From: an archaeon | GTDB lineage: Archaea; Nanobdellota; Nanobdellia; Woesearchaeales; GW2011-AR9 | DNA length: 64,000 nucleotides | Reading direction: 5' to 3' | Assembly (NCBI GenBank): GCA_018670085.1 | Contig: JABHRS010000005.1 | Location: 29,589 to 93,588 of the forward strand | Made by a program: the position numbers and the translations under genes | Shown: positions 1 through 8,455 of the stretch, in pieces | How positions within the stretch are numbered: position 1 is the stretch's first letter | Layout of the letters: every line of letters starts with the position of its first letter | Notes under the pieces: generated by a model | Databases searched by the model: none | Told to the model about the DNA's origin: nothing | What the model saw: only the letters and a program-made list of their open reading frames with translations

Positions 1-486
1 AGTAAATCTTTGACATTTTATAAAAATGTTTCAAATTTGATTGATGTTGATCAAGAGAGTATCTTGGAATGTTATGGCAAGGAGTTAAACATCACAGAAT
101 ACTTTCAATTTTCGGATTCATCTGATCAGGTGTTGGAGGGAATTAGTACTCGTTTTTTTAGATTTTCTAAATGTGATGAGGAAGCATTTAGGGCTGGTTT
201 TGATTATAGTGGCAAGAAATTTATTGATGAAATGGTTCAAAAATTGTCCTCGCCTAATAGAGAAATGATTGTTGTTAGATCACTCAGTCTTTATCATATA
301 ATACATGAGAGGTTCGAATTTGCTGCAGATGTCAATTTATTCAATGGAAATAATAAGTATAGAGTTCTACTTCAAAGAAATACTGAACCTGACAATAATG
401 AAGCTGACTATAGAAATGGTGAAGTGATAGATATGTCTGATCACTTCAAAAATAAGCAAGAGATTAACTTGCCTGGTTATAAGTAG
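1..486 (+). CDS. 5'-truncated hypothetical protein
   Basis: The frame is open from the first base of the window, so the gene most likely begins upstream. The first in-window start-like codon, a TTG at 10, has no reason to be the real start. About 161 residues are visible, mixed alpha/beta in character, acidic, without membrane segments or a signal peptide. It stops at TAG just before the convergent KilA-N gene. I do not recognise the family and assign no function. Confidence 0.6.
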   Translation, partial: SKSLTFYKNVSNLIDVDQESILECYGKELNITEYFQFSDSSDQVLEGISTRFFRFSKCDEEAFRAGFDYSGKKFIDEMVQKLSSPNREMIVVRSLSLYHIIHERFEFAADVNLFNGNNKYRVLLQRNTEPDNNEADYRNGEVIDMSDHFKNKQEINLPGYK

Positions 487-494
487 TGTGGAGA

Positions 495-1301
495 CTATTT
501 TAATTTTTTAATGCTTTTATGACCGATAAGTAATTTCATCTGACTAATGGCAATCTTGTTTAATTTAATCAATCGTTCAGGCTGTGAGATCTCTTGGCGA
601 ATAAATTCGGCGTTCAAATTTTCTAGATTAGATAAACAAACTAACTGAGTGACGTTTGCGTAATCCCTAATGTTTCCTTGTTTTTGGTTATTTTTTTCGC
701 GCCAATCCTTAGCAGTCAATCCAAACAAAGCAAGATTCAAGATATCAGCTTCACTAGCATATATCTGCATTGTTTGATTTTTGGTGATTTGTTTTGGAAT
801 AAGGTTTTGTTTGATTGCCTCGGTATGAATTTTGTAGTTGATTTTTGCAAGATTTCTTTTGATGTCCCAACCTAAGTTTTTTCTCTGATTTTCATCATCT
901 TGCAATCTTTGAAATTCTTTGATAAGATATATTTTGAACTCAGCACTGATCCACATACCAAATTCAAATGCAATATCCTTATGTGCGTAGGTTCCTCCAT
1001 ATCTTCCTGATTTTGCTCTTAATCCAATACCGTTGGTCTTTTTAACCCATTCTTTCACACTAATTTTATAACTATTCAATCCCGCTTTACTTTTAATTAT
1101 GGCATATTCGCCATAGTTAAAATTTGGATTGTTTAAACTTTCCCAAATCCCTAAAAATTCAACAGTATTTCTATTCCTTAACCAGTCTGAAATAAAAAAT
1201 TCACCGTCCTTAGCGTTAATCATATCTGTTATAGAAAGATAATCTTGAGTATTTACAGAAATTATCGAAATTTCTGTTCCCTTTACTTCAATCTTTTTCA
1301 T
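495..1301 (-). CDS. KilA-N domain protein
   Basis: 268 residues. The N-terminal 150 residues match the KilA-N domain: an early YLSITDMI segment, a central SGRYGGTYAHKDIAFEFGMW block and then a SAEFKIYLIKEFQRL helix, which is the classical core of this DNA-binding-like domain of phages, large DNA viruses and many prokaryotic genomes. The C-terminal half is helical and lysine-rich, as in the stand-alone bacterial proteins annotated only as KilA-N domain-containing. It is convergent with the partial gene before it. Known for the family: probable nucleic-acid binding, often carried by phages or mobile DNA. Inference: acquired gene of unknown biological role. Confidence 0.8.
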   Translation of the reverse strand: MKKIEVKGTEISIISVNTQDYLSITDMINAKDGEFFISDWLRNRNTVEFLGIWESLNNPNFNYGEYAIIKSKAGLNSYKISVKEWVKKTNGIGLRAKSGRYGGTYAHKDIAFEFGMWISAEFKIYLIKEFQRLQDDENQRKNLGWDIKRNLAKINYKIHTEAIKQNLIPKQITKNQTMQIYASEADILNLALFGLTAKDWREKNNQKQGNIRDYANVTQLVCLSNLENLNAEFIRQEISQPERLIKLNKIAISQMKLLIGHKSIKKLK

Positions 1302-1363
1302 TGAAATTTCTAGAAATCATCAATATTTAAAATCTATGTGTAGATGACCAGTGGCCAGTGGGA

Positions 1364-1912
1364 TTAATACTTCAACACCACAACATTGGTCATCCCACGG
1401 CGCTTACGTTCTACTAGACCTTTCCCTTCAAGCTTATCTAGAATTCTTGTGACCTTCACCTTACTAAGATTTAGTTCTTTGGTTAGGTCACTTTGGTACA
1501 TTGAACCTTCTTTGTTAATAATAAGTTGCATGATTTGTTTCTCGCTACCTTCAACTGAATCTAAAATCTGTTGTTTTTTGGCGTCAGTTAAAGCGTGATC
1601 TTGAACAGTTGCGTTCTTGATTGCAGTTTCTTCTACTGCAGCTTTCACAACTTCAGTTACTTGCTCCTTCGATACTTGTGGAACTTTATCTTTTAGAAAA
1701 AAGGTGATTGCAGCTCCAACCAAAATTAGTATCGCAATTAAACTGTAACTGATTGCTTTTTGGATATCTAAGGTTGCGTACATCGGACATGATTCTCCAT
1801 GCATGCAAGATTCGTTAGTGATGGATTCAAGTGTCTGGTTAAAAGAAAAAACTAGTAAGAGGAAAACTATGCTGATTGCAATGACTAAAATCCCTACGTG
1901 TTTGTTTTTCAT
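1364..1912 (-). CDS. Membrane-anchored winged-helix (MarR/DUF7343-like) protein
   Basis: 182 residues. Two hydrophobic helices at about residues 6-24 and 52-72 flank a short Cys-containing loop (CMHGESC). A charged linker follows (about 80-120), then a C-terminal winged helix from about 122: SEKQIMQLI, then YQSDLTKELNLSKVKVTRIL as the helix-turn-helix, then LEGKGLVERKRRGMTNVVVL as the wing. This two-TM plus C-terminal HTH layout is common in archaeal membrane-bound regulators. It probably senses something at the membrane and binds DNA from the cytoplasmic side. Target unknown. Confidence 0.75.
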   Translation of the reverse strand: MKNKHVGILVIAISIVFLLLVFSFNQTLESITNESCMHGESCPMYATLDIQKAISYSLIAILILVGAAITFFLKDKVPQVSKEQVTEVVKAAVEETAIKNATVQDHALTDAKKQQILDSVEGSEKQIMQLIINKEGSMYQSDLTKELNLSKVKVTRILDKLEGKGLVERKRRGMTNVVVLKY

Positions 1913-2013
1913 GTAAGACTTTGAGAAGTTGTAGTTTTAAACTTTTTGTGATAGAAGATCATTTTCAAAATAAACAGTTACACAAATACAATTCATTTGT
2001 TGACATTTCTAGA

Positions 2014-2595
2014 TTACTCTACACTGGATTTGGCTTTTCTAGCTTCAATTTTTTTCAATACTTCATTAAAATTGAAAATATATTGTGTACGAAATGAATC
2101 TCCCACCACACTATCTGTTTCACTCTTTCTCTTTTTAAGAATATCATAAAGTGGCATAAGTACTTTTTCTTGTCCAACAGCTGTTACCCAATCTGTTCGA
2201 AACATTGAAGGAGGGAAAAGCCGAAGTCTGGTAAATTTTTCTGTCTTAAGAGTATCCACCAAATTTTCTAGTGCAGTATTCAATACGCCTTGGTGTTGAC
2301 CACTAGAATTCCTATATTCTTGAGTTAGATATGCTGTTGTGATATACACTGGTTTATCACCTTCAAACTGAGAAGAAATACCGAGATTAGATGTTGTCAT
2401 AAACCCAATCATTTGATCATTTGGACCGTGTATTGAGTAAATATGTTCAGTGCCAAGGACCAACATTGATTCAAAACCTGAATCAATACCTCCAATATCA
2501 TCCTCATAATTTTTACCCAGTTTTCTGAGTTGTGCTAAATCAGTTCCGGAAATGTTAAGCTTATGTTGGAATTTGTAAGTGATATCTGTGTTCAT
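2014..2595 (-). CDS. Hypothetical protein, possibly a diverged GNAT-like fold
   Basis: 193 residues, soluble, no signal. The segment around residues 85-125 (a beta strand, then AYLTQEYRNSSGQHQGVLN and a helix) resembles the strand-4/motif A region of GNAT acetyltransferases, but the acetyl-CoA binding Q/R-x-x-G-x-G/A signature is not intact, so the assignment is weak. The start at 2595 is supported by a TATA box about 22-31 bp upstream and no room for a leader. It is the only gene in its transcript by spacing. Confidence 0.5.
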   Translation of the reverse strand: MNTDITYKFQHKLNISGTDLAQLRKLGKNYEDDIGGIDSGFESMLVLGTEHIYSIHGPNDQMIGFMTTSNLGISSQFEGDKPVYITTAYLTQEYRNSSGQHQGVLNTALENLVDTLKTEKFTRLRLFPPSMFRTDWVTAVGQEKVLMPLYDILKKRKSETDSVVGDSFRTQYIFNFNEVLKKIEARKAKSSVE

Positions 2596-2616
2596 CGATT
2601 CTTATTTATGAGAGTG

Positions 2617-2626
2617 ATTTATAAAT
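2617..2626 (-). promoter_or_regulatory. TATA box, leaderless start of the 2014-2595 gene
   Basis: ATTTATAAAT on both strands, centred about 26 bp upstream of the minus-strand ATG at 2595. This is the archaeal TATA spacing for a transcript starting at or next to the start codon. Confidence 0.55.
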
Positions 2627-2710
2627 GTTCTGGTGAATTCATTACTTAAGAGTAGTTTATTGTTGAGAATATGATTGATGAAAAAAGGAAAAAAATAAAA
2701 AAATTAATAA

Positions 2711-4147
2711 TTATCCACGTTGGTGAGCTCTTGCATGACTACGTCCAGTAGTTGGTGCTTGAGTTCGTGTTCTGTTTCCAGATCCACCAGTTCGTGGTCC
2801 GCTGGACCTAGATCCACCAGAATCATTTCCACGTCTTGGTCCACGACTAGATCCATTACTAGATCCACCAGAACTTCGACCACCATAGCTAGATCCGCCG
2901 CGACGATCTCCATCTCGGCCACCACTACGTCCGCCTGAACGACCACGGCCTCCACCGTAACCGCCACGTCCGCCATTTCTGCCACCACGTCCGCCGCCGA
3001 AACCGAAGTCACGCTGCGCAGGTGCCATTGCAATGTATGGAACTTGTGGTGTTTCTAAATGTTTAATGTTTAACTCAGAAAAGTCACGCATTACACGTCC
3101 GAAGTTATCGTGATCTCTTGCGGACAAAATGTTAATTACTAATCCGTCAGCACCAGCACGAGCAGTTCTTCCAATCCGGTGAACATAATCCTTACTGTTA
3201 ATTGGAATGTCATAGTTAATAACGTGAGACACACCTGGGATATCTAATCCACGTGCAGCAACATCACTACAAACTAACATATCAATTTTACCTTTCTTCA
3301 AAAGTTCTAAAGATTGCATTCTTTTTTGTTGAGTAAATCCACCATGAATCGCAGCAACTTTGAAACCCTGTTCCTTCAAACTTTGAGTTAGTCTAGTTGC
3401 GTGATGTTTGGTATTACTAAAGATAAGAGTTAAGTCAGTTTTTTCTTTGTTAAGTAAATGACAAAGTAAAGAGAACTTGAATCTGTCTTCAACATCTAAG
3501 TAAACTTGTTTTAACTTACTTGGATCAACTTGTTGTGTTGCTTCAATTTTTACATAGTCACGCATGTAACGGGTTGCTACTTGCATAATATCGTATGAAA
3601 AAGTTGCGGAAAACAAAAGCATCTGTCTTTCTTTTGGAAGTTGTGACATAATTTTTTTAATGTCATCAATAAAACCCATATCAAACATCTTATCTGCTTC
3701 ATCTAAAACGAACATCTTAATGTTCTCAAGGCTTAATGTTCCACGTTCCATATGATCCATAATTCTTCCTGGAGTTCCAACAATAACATGAGAATTTCGC
3801 ATAGCATCAATTTGTGGGTTTAAAGAAACTCCACCATAAACTGCGCAAGCTCTAGTTCTCTCAATGTTACCAGCATCATTAATTACACCAGTTACTTGAT
3901 GTGCAATTTCACGTGTTGGGGTTAAAATCAAAGTACATCTTTTATCGTATTCAGCTGCGTTTTGTAAAACTCCAAGTCCGAATGCTAATGTTTTTCCAGA
4001 ACCAGTTGCTGATTGACCTAAGATATCTTTACCTTCGATAATCAATGGAATTGCTTCTGCTTGAATTTGTGTTGGTTCGACGATACCGTCGCGTTTAATT
4101 GCGTCAATTAAGGTTTGACGTAGACCTAATTTTTCAAAGTTACTCAT
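2711..4147 (-). CDS. DEAD-box RNA helicase with RGG-rich tail
   Basis: 478 residues. All DEAD-box motifs are visible in order: Q motif (FEKLGL then PTQIQ), motif I SATGSGKT, Ia PTREIAHQ, Ib TPGR, II DEAD, III SAT, IV LIFSNTK, V ARGLD and VI HRIGRTAR. The core ends near residue 385 and is followed by about 90 residues almost entirely of Gly, Arg and Ser (RGG-type), a low-complexity RNA-binding tail like those of bacterial CsdA/DeaD and archaeal cold-induced helicases. It is an ATP-dependent RNA unwinding protein, probably acting in ribosome assembly or mRNA remodelling. It is preceded by a GGAG ribosome site at 4157-4160 and by a long structured leader described separately. Confidence 0.95.
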   Translation of the reverse strand: MSNFEKLGLRQTLIDAIKRDGIVEPTQIQAEAIPLIIEGKDILGQSATGSGKTLAFGLGVLQNAAEYDKRCTLILTPTREIAHQVTGVINDAGNIERTRACAVYGGVSLNPQIDAMRNSHVIVGTPGRIMDHMERGTLSLENIKMFVLDEADKMFDMGFIDDIKKIMSQLPKERQMLLFSATFSYDIMQVATRYMRDYVKIEATQQVDPSKLKQVYLDVEDRFKFSLLCHLLNKEKTDLTLIFSNTKHHATRLTQSLKEQGFKVAAIHGGFTQQKRMQSLELLKKGKIDMLVCSDVAARGLDIPGVSHVINYDIPINSKDYVHRIGRTARAGADGLVINILSARDHDNFGRVMRDFSELNIKHLETPQVPYIAMAPAQRDFGFGGGRGGRNGGRGGYGGGRGRSGGRSGGRDGDRRGGSSYGGRSSGGSSNGSSRGPRRGNDSGGSRSSGPRTGGSGNRTRTQAPTTGRSHARAHQRG

Positions 4148-4310
4148 TTTATATTTCTCCGTTTATATATTTCAAAAAAACCAAAGGCATTGGCGCGCGT
4201 GTCCCTTGCCGGAGTATCAAGAAAATCTAGTGATCTTCAACTAGCATTTTATTTACGCGAAGCATATTAAAATCCCTGCGTAGTTGAATGTAGTAGCCCG
4301 GCCTTGACCT
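4148..4310 (-). promoter_or_regulatory. Structured 5' leader of the DEAD-box helicase gene
   Basis: A leader of about 160 nt is predicted from the TATA box at 4327-4336 to the ATG at 4147. It contains a nested rod-like fold: GTC 4201-4203 with GAC 4306-4308, GCCGG 4208-4212 with CCGGC 4298-4302, the 8-bp pair TTCAACTA 4236-4243 with TAGTTGAA 4281-4288, and ATTTTA 4246-4251 with TAAAAT 4268-4273. Close to the gene, a small hairpin (4181-4193) followed on the minus strand by seven T (4174-4180) looks like an attenuator upstream of the ribosome site. Helicase leaders of cold-responsive archaea and bacteria are known regulatory RNAs; regulation here is inferred. Confidence 0.5.
4174..4193 (-). 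terminator. Candidate attenuator hairpin plus U-run in helicase leader
   Basis: On the minus strand CCAA and TTGG pair around a 5-nt loop and are followed directly by seven U, then by the GGAG site and start codon. The same GGCA segment (4187-4190) can instead pair with TGCC (4207-4210), so two exclusive structures are possible. The stem is short, so the call is tentative. Confidence 0.35.
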
Positions 4311-4682
4311 GCGTCAAAACTTAAGTTTTTTATAAGAAAATAGGTGGTAATTCCTCATCACCCATTAGGTAAATTAGAATTTCAACAATTAGCTTTTTGC
4401 TAATTCTTGATTATTTATTGCATATCACAAATAAATGTGAAATACAATAAATATTTGCAAATATTTTCTTGTCGAGAATAACAGCCAATTTTGCATGTTA
4501 TCCTAATATAGTGAGTAATATGTAGGCTGCTTTATAAGCGTTTGGGATGAGAATGAGTAGATCTGATAAGATTAGAATGGATACAAAAACCAAGGACAGT
4601 CACTGGATAGTGATGATCGCAGAAAGTTTTATAACTTAGTGTGTCTTTTTATGGACATACATTGATTTGAGAGGAGATTAAC
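4311..4682. other. Intergenic region between divergent genes, with a 16-bp palindrome
   Basis: No gene is visible. The region holds the helicase TATA box, a perfect 16-bp palindrome at 4450-4465 (AATATTTGCAAATATT), a TATA-like TTTATAA near 4629-4635 and a GAGGAG ribosome site at about 4670 for the gene at 4683. The palindrome is a plausible regulator site but, in DNA this AT-rich, could be chance. Confidence 0.4.
4327..4336 (-). promoter_or_regulatory. TATA box of the DEAD-box helicase transcript
   Basis: CTTATAAAAA on the minus strand, placing transcription start near 4305-4310, exactly where the outer stem of the structured leader begins. Confidence 0.45.
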
Positions 4683-5429
4683 ATGAATATTAAAATGAAT
4701 TTGAGTGCAATTTTACTGTCCTTAAGCAGTGGATGTACATCAATTAGGGGAAAGAAAGTTACAGGAGAAGTTGGATCCGTTGAGAGTGGAACAGATGGAA
4801 ACGCGGAATATGGATCAGTTGGTTCAAGTGTACTTGATATAGATGATATTGACACAGTGAATATCGATACTGGTAGCTATGACACTGGAAGTTCAGATAC
4901 TGGTGAAGTTGAAACAATTGAAGCACTTGGATGTACAAACTTTGCAGATTACGCAGCATGCTTTGGAACCGAAGGAGCTTTTAATGGATACTTTGTGATT
5001 GGAGAGGATGCGTCCTCAATGGATAACCTAGCAATGACAGATATTGCAACAAACATGTTTTACACTAATGACAGTGGGGAAGCTGATTTTTTACGGGTTG
5101 TTGATGCTACAAAACTAGACTCAGAGATTACAGATTATAGTGCACAGAATTTGATTGTAATTGGCCGTGCATTAGAAAATAGAGTTACTGGTGAGATTTA
5201 CTCAGACCAAGGATATGCACGTGCACTTGCAGATGATCAATCAAGCGCAGAGTTCATTACACACGATACTGGTTATACATCGTTAATGGTTTTTGGAGTT
5301 GATCCAGAACACACAAGAGTTCTTGCAAGAGTAATTGCACAACGTGCTGATGAATTAACTGGAGAGAGAATTCTGGTTACAGGGAACGATTATGCAACTG
5401 CAACAATTGTAAATTATGATGTAGAATAG
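4683..5429 (+). CDS. S-layer-like lipoprotein
   Basis: 248 residues. A short hydrophobic signal ends in LSSGC at Cys18, a lipobox-like sequence. A Gly/Ser/Asp/Thr-rich acidic linker follows (about 20-75), then a compact domain from about 80: GYFVIGEDASSMDNLAMTDI, a middle NLIVIGRALENRVTGEI strand-helix, and LMVFGVDPEHTRVLARVIAQ near the end. These three blocks are typical of the S-layer-family domain found repeatedly in DPANN surface proteins. Likely anchored at the cell surface. A strong GAGGAG site lies 8-12 nt upstream of the ATG. Confidence 0.7.
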   Translation: MNIKMNLSAILLSLSSGCTSIRGKKVTGEVGSVESGTDGNAEYGSVGSSVLDIDDIDTVNIDTGSYDTGSSDTGEVETIEALGCTNFADYAACFGTEGAFNGYFVIGEDASSMDNLAMTDIATNMFYTNDSGEADFLRVVDATKLDSEITDYSAQNLIVIGRALENRVTGEIYSDQGYARALADDQSSAEFITHDTGYTSLMVFGVDPEHTRVLARVIAQRADELTGERILVTGNDYATATIVNYDVE

Positions 5430-5500
5430 ATTCTTTTTTGTTCTTTTTTTTTATTTTGTTAGTTTATTATTTTATTATTTTATTTCTTCTTAATCCCTAT
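5430..5500 (+). terminator. T-rich transcription terminator
   Basis: Just after the stop codon at 5429 come several runs of T (TTCTTTTTTG, then nine T and further T-rich stretches). Oligo-T runs without a hairpin are the usual archaeal termination signal. Convergent transcription from 5514-6434 ends at the same place. Confidence 0.5.
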
Positions 5501-5513
5501 TTCCCCAGTTTAA

Positions 5514-6434
5514 TTAATACTCATAGCCAAAATTTTCACAGCCATAATAATCACTTTCTGGACCCAGAATTATCTCAAATGTTTCAACTAAAGCTGAGTA
5601 GAGTGAATAATTTTCTTGAAACGCTGTAATGTACGCTTCGCGAGGAAGGTTGCGACGTTCAAGAAATTTAGGGTAAGTTTCATCAGGAATAGTATCTTGA
5701 ATCGTTTGCTGCCACTCTGAAAAACTACCAGGATGTTCATCATAAATTAATTCACAAGCTTCTTGGTCATCATCTGCATACCACTCAACAAAGTCCCTTG
5801 TTTGTTGCAATTTTTTGGGATAATTTGAAGGATTGCTTATTGTGTATGGTTGATCCAAACAATCATATAACTCCACAAAATCATTACTCTTTTCTGCTGC
5901 CCTGCCATAATAATCACAACCTGTCTTGACTTTTCCTTTGGCCAATAAGTTATCATGTTGTCTACGTAATCTCTCAATTTTATCAGAATGTTCACCCAAA
6001 AAGGGATGACCTGGTTCATGTTTCATTAAGCTAAGACTTAATTTTGTCTCACCTTCATCATTCATTGGAAGATAAAATACCCCATAGAGGTAACTCCCAG
6101 AAACCTGGTACTCATGGTCATCATAAGCTGATTCTGGAATTTTTACAACGTTATCTAAACGATAAATATCCCATGCAGACCTTAGAGTCATGAGTAGGGT
6201 TCTGGAAAAATTTCGAAGACCACAACCATTGCTTCCAAAAACAGATTCAGTTGGCATCTCAGAAGCTAAATCTTGCAAAGTTGTCATTGAAGCTGTGCCA
6301 ATTGAATGCAGAAACTCGTATTGCTGCTCATCATCATAGTTTAATGGTACTCTTTCTCCCATACAGGCAATAGGTGCAATTGAAGCAAGAATTACACTAA
6401 GCTTCTTTGCAATATTTGATTGATATTTTGACAC
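5514..6434 (-). CDS. Secreted protein with HEPGH (HEXXH-type) motif
   Basis: 306 residues. N-terminal signal-like helix (residues 10-24) ending in PIAC, a possible lipobox at Cys24. In the mature part LMKHEPGHPFLGEH places an H-E-x-x-H motif at residues 139-143, the zinc-binding signature of many metallopeptidases; GEH follows five residues later. The rest is acidic and Tyr-rich with several Cys (about 71, 169, 187, 233 and near the end) that could form disulfides. I do not recognise the family. HEXXH also occurs by chance, so a surface metallopeptidase is only a suggestion. Confidence 0.5.
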   Translation of the reverse strand: MSKYQSNIAKKLSVILASIAPIACMGERVPLNYDDEQQYEFLHSIGTASMTTLQDLASEMPTESVFGSNGCGLRNFSRTLLMTLRSAWDIYRLDNVVKIPESAYDDHEYQVSGSYLYGVFYLPMNDEGETKLSLSLMKHEPGHPFLGEHSDKIERLRRQHDNLLAKGKVKTGCDYYGRAAEKSNDFVELYDCLDQPYTISNPSNYPKKLQQTRDFVEWYADDDQEACELIYDEHPGSFSEWQQTIQDTIPDETYPKFLERRNLPREAYITAFQENYSLYSALVETFEIILGPESDYYGCENFGYEY

Positions 6435-6555
6435 AGTTGCTTATTACATAGTTGTTTTTTAAAGTTAAGTGTCTTTTTTATGACAAAGGAGCGTCTGTTT
6501 TATTAGAAAGATGTTTTAGATATGAGCTGACTTAATTAATTCCTAAGATAATACA

Positions 6556-6777
6556 TCATACTAAACTTTCCATATGGGATTCTAATCTGATAACCCATGC
6601 AGTAGTACTTAATTTAGCATACAAAGAATGGGCCAGTAAGGACGCTATCACACTGACAATTGAAAATAGCAGTAACAAGTTGATCATTTCTGGTGGAAAA
6701 GTAATTGCTAACTTGAAAGATAGGAAAAAAGTTACCAAAAATGGCATCAATGAAAATGAAAGAACAGAGGCAATCAT
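6556..6777 (-). CDS. Small two-TM membrane protein
   Basis: 73 residues with two hydrophobic helices (about 8-30 and 33-53). Its ATG overlaps the TGA of the upstream membrane protein by 4 bp, a translational-coupling arrangement, so the two form one operon and may form a complex. No recognisable family. Confidence 0.6.
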   Translation of the reverse strand: MIASVLSFSLMPFLVTFFLSFKLAITFPPEMINLLLLFSIVSVIASLLAHSLYAKLSTTAWVIRLESHMESLV

Positions 6778-7283
6778 TGTTTGCAGAAATAAAATGTCAG
6801 TCCTCTCTTTGGAAAACCAAAACCTAAAAAGAAAGTTAGTAAACTTGCAAGTAAAAAAATTCCTGCTGCAAGAGTGTAAACATTAACTATAACTTCACTG
6901 TACACAATAGCAATTGCAACATATGCAATCAAATTTACTGGCAATGGAGAAGAAATAAAATAACTAATACGTTTAGGCAAATAGTGAGTGAAATTTACAA
7001 ATAATAGCATAATACCTAATAATAATAATATGGACGATAAAATGATTGTAGCAACTTGTATACCAACAACATATACATGTTGAAATAAGTTCAAAGAAAC
7101 GAAAATTAAAACTAAACTGTTTCCCAAAGCAGTGTTCCAGCCCAGCTCTTCATTTTTGTATTTTGCAAAATAGATTGTCATTAAAGTGAGTGCAATTAGG
7201 AGAGGCACCACAATCCAGACCATAGAGGGGTGTCTTAAGGGAGCATAAAGTAAATCAAGAAATCTCTCGAGTATGATAATCAT
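6774..7283 (-). CDS. Multi-pass membrane protein
   Basis: 169 residues with about five hydrophobic helices (near 20-38, 52-72, 76-97, 112-132 and 138-156). No conserved motif is visible. First gene of the two-gene operon with the 73-residue membrane protein. Similar short hydrophobic orphans are common in small-genome DPANN archaea. Function unknown. Confidence 0.65.
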   Translation of the reverse strand: MIIILERFLDLLYAPLRHPSMVWIVVPLLIALTLMTIYFAKYKNEELGWNTALGNSLVLIFVSLNLFQHVYVVGIQVATIILSSILLLLGIMLLFVNFTHYLPKRISYFISSPLPVNLIAYVAIAIVYSEVIVNVYTLAAGIFLLASLLTFFLGFGFPKRGLTFYFCKQ

Positions 7284-7402
7284 AAGTTGATGAAATCAAT
7301 TGTAGAATTTAAATGTTACTGATTAATTTGAAACGACATAATACAAATCCATCACTCTGAATTACTCCATAAAAGGAAAAAACTGATATTAGAAGAGAAG
7401 AG

Positions 7403-7410
7403 TTATAAAT
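7403..7410 (+). promoter_or_regulatory. TATA box for the beta-barrel-like gene
   Basis: TTATAAAT lies 27 bp upstream of the GTG at 7430, so the transcript probably begins at that GTG. This supports a leaderless GTG start rather than the internal TTG at 7445. Confidence 0.45.
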
Positions 7411-7429
7411 ATGAAAGACATTATAATTA

Positions 7430-8323
7430 GTGTTAAGTAGAAATTTGAATACAAAGATTTGTTTTTTAATTGGAAGTTTATTTAGTCAAAATAGTTATGC
7501 TAAAAAAAATAACGAAATTTATTCTGATTCACAAAAATGTAAAATTGGATTAATTGGAATTGAAACCAGGATGATTGGCGTTGAAGGACTAGTTCAATAT
7601 GCCAAAAGTTCACCAAGGGGTTCTTCAGAAATTGATGATGCAGTTGAAGGATTAGATAGATTACCCTTTCCAGTTCTCTCAACAGAATACAGACATTGTT
7701 TAAAGAAAAATGAGAAGATTGCATTATCTGCAAAATTGAATATAGTCTCAACAAAACCAGTACAATACTTCTTAGATGGAACAGAACAATTTATCCAAAG
7801 AGAGTTAAATTTTAAAAGTTATTTTGGAGTTGCATGGGGAGCAAAAGCTAGTTACATTAACCCACAAATTGGAATTGGATACAAAGTGCACCCATTTGTG
7901 ACATTAACATCACAGATTGGTTATTCAAGGATAAGCGCGGCAGCAGACCTTGCAGTCGATGAATTAATTTTACAAGAAGAATATAGTGGATTAAGAAAGA
8001 AGATTAACTCAGTTGATGATTTGGGTTTAATTGAGCTGCGTGAAAATGGAGATGGATTCACATTTGATGCTGCTGTTGCAATACGTAACGAGAGAAGATT
8101 GGAAGTTAGTTTTGGATTATCACTACAAAAAATGAGAATGACTAGAAAATTATATGTTCCAAAAAAAACTAAAGATGAATTAAACAATATCCAGTCAACT
8201 GCTGACGATGTTGAAGAAAGAACAACAGTTAGCCTTGGAATTTCAGAGGCACAGACGTCATGGGCACACCAAGAGGACATTATAATGAATGGGTGGAGTA
8301 TGGGAATGAGGTGGTGGTTTTAG
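7430..8323 (+). CDS. Secreted beta-barrel-like protein
   Basis: 297 residues. N-terminal signal peptide of about 25 residues ending SYA before a Lys-rich mature start. The mature part is dominated by alternating polar/hydrophobic strands (LNFKSYFGVAWGAKASYI, PQIGIGYKVHPFVTLTSQIGYS, RRLEVSFGLSLQKMRM) and ends in MGMRWWF, a terminal aromatic strand like the C-terminal beta signal of bacterial outer-membrane proteins. Archaea normally lack an outer membrane, so this is either a beta-sandwich or barrel surface protein of unknown type or an acquired gene. The family is not recognised. Confidence 0.55.
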   Translation: MLSRNLNTKICFLIGSLFSQNSYAKKNNEIYSDSQKCKIGLIGIETRMIGVEGLVQYAKSSPRGSSEIDDAVEGLDRLPFPVLSTEYRHCLKKNEKIALSAKLNIVSTKPVQYFLDGTEQFIQRELNFKSYFGVAWGAKASYINPQIGIGYKVHPFVTLTSQIGYSRISAAADLAVDELILQEEYSGLRKKINSVDDLGLIELRENGDGFTFDAAVAIRNERRLEVSFGLSLQKMRMTRKLYVPKKTKDELNNIQSTADDVEERTTVSLGISEAQTSWAHQEDIIMNGWSMGMRWWF

Positions 8324-8360
8324 TTAGTTTATGTACAAAATGAGTGAATCTGCTCTGATT

Positions 8361-8376
8361 GTCACTAAATAGTGAC
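8361..8376. promoter_or_regulatory. Inverted repeat GTCACT-N4-AGTGAC upstream of the 8456 gene
   Basis: Perfect 6-bp arms around AAAT, 16 bp upstream of the TATA box at 8392-8400. The same arms recur with a 2-bp spacer at 48884-48897 in front of a TrmB-family gene, so this may be an operator. Confidence 0.4.
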
Positions 8377-8391
8377 GACAATACCCAAAAG

Positions 8392-8400
8392 TTTATAAAT
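8392..8400 (+). promoter_or_regulatory. TATA box and leader of the 8456 gene
   Basis: TTTATAAAT; transcription would start near 8420, leaving a short leader with a GAGGT ribosome site at 8444-8448, eight bases before the ATG. Confidence 0.5.
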
Positions 8401-8455
8401 AGGGACAGTATGTAGAGAGTATAGCTTAAACCAAGTAAATAATGAGGTAATTAAG

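Noticed and set aside
2704..3033. 109-residue minus-strand ORF and a 72-residue plus-strand ORF over the helicase tail
   Set aside because: Both are frame shadows of the Gly/Arg/Ser-rich low-complexity end of the DEAD-box gene; no start signals and biased composition.
4200..4310. Structured leader as a tRNA, SRP RNA or box H/ACA RNA
   Set aside because: No T-loop, no SRP helix-8 motif and no ACA box at the right distance from a stem; it is better read as the leader of the downstream gene.
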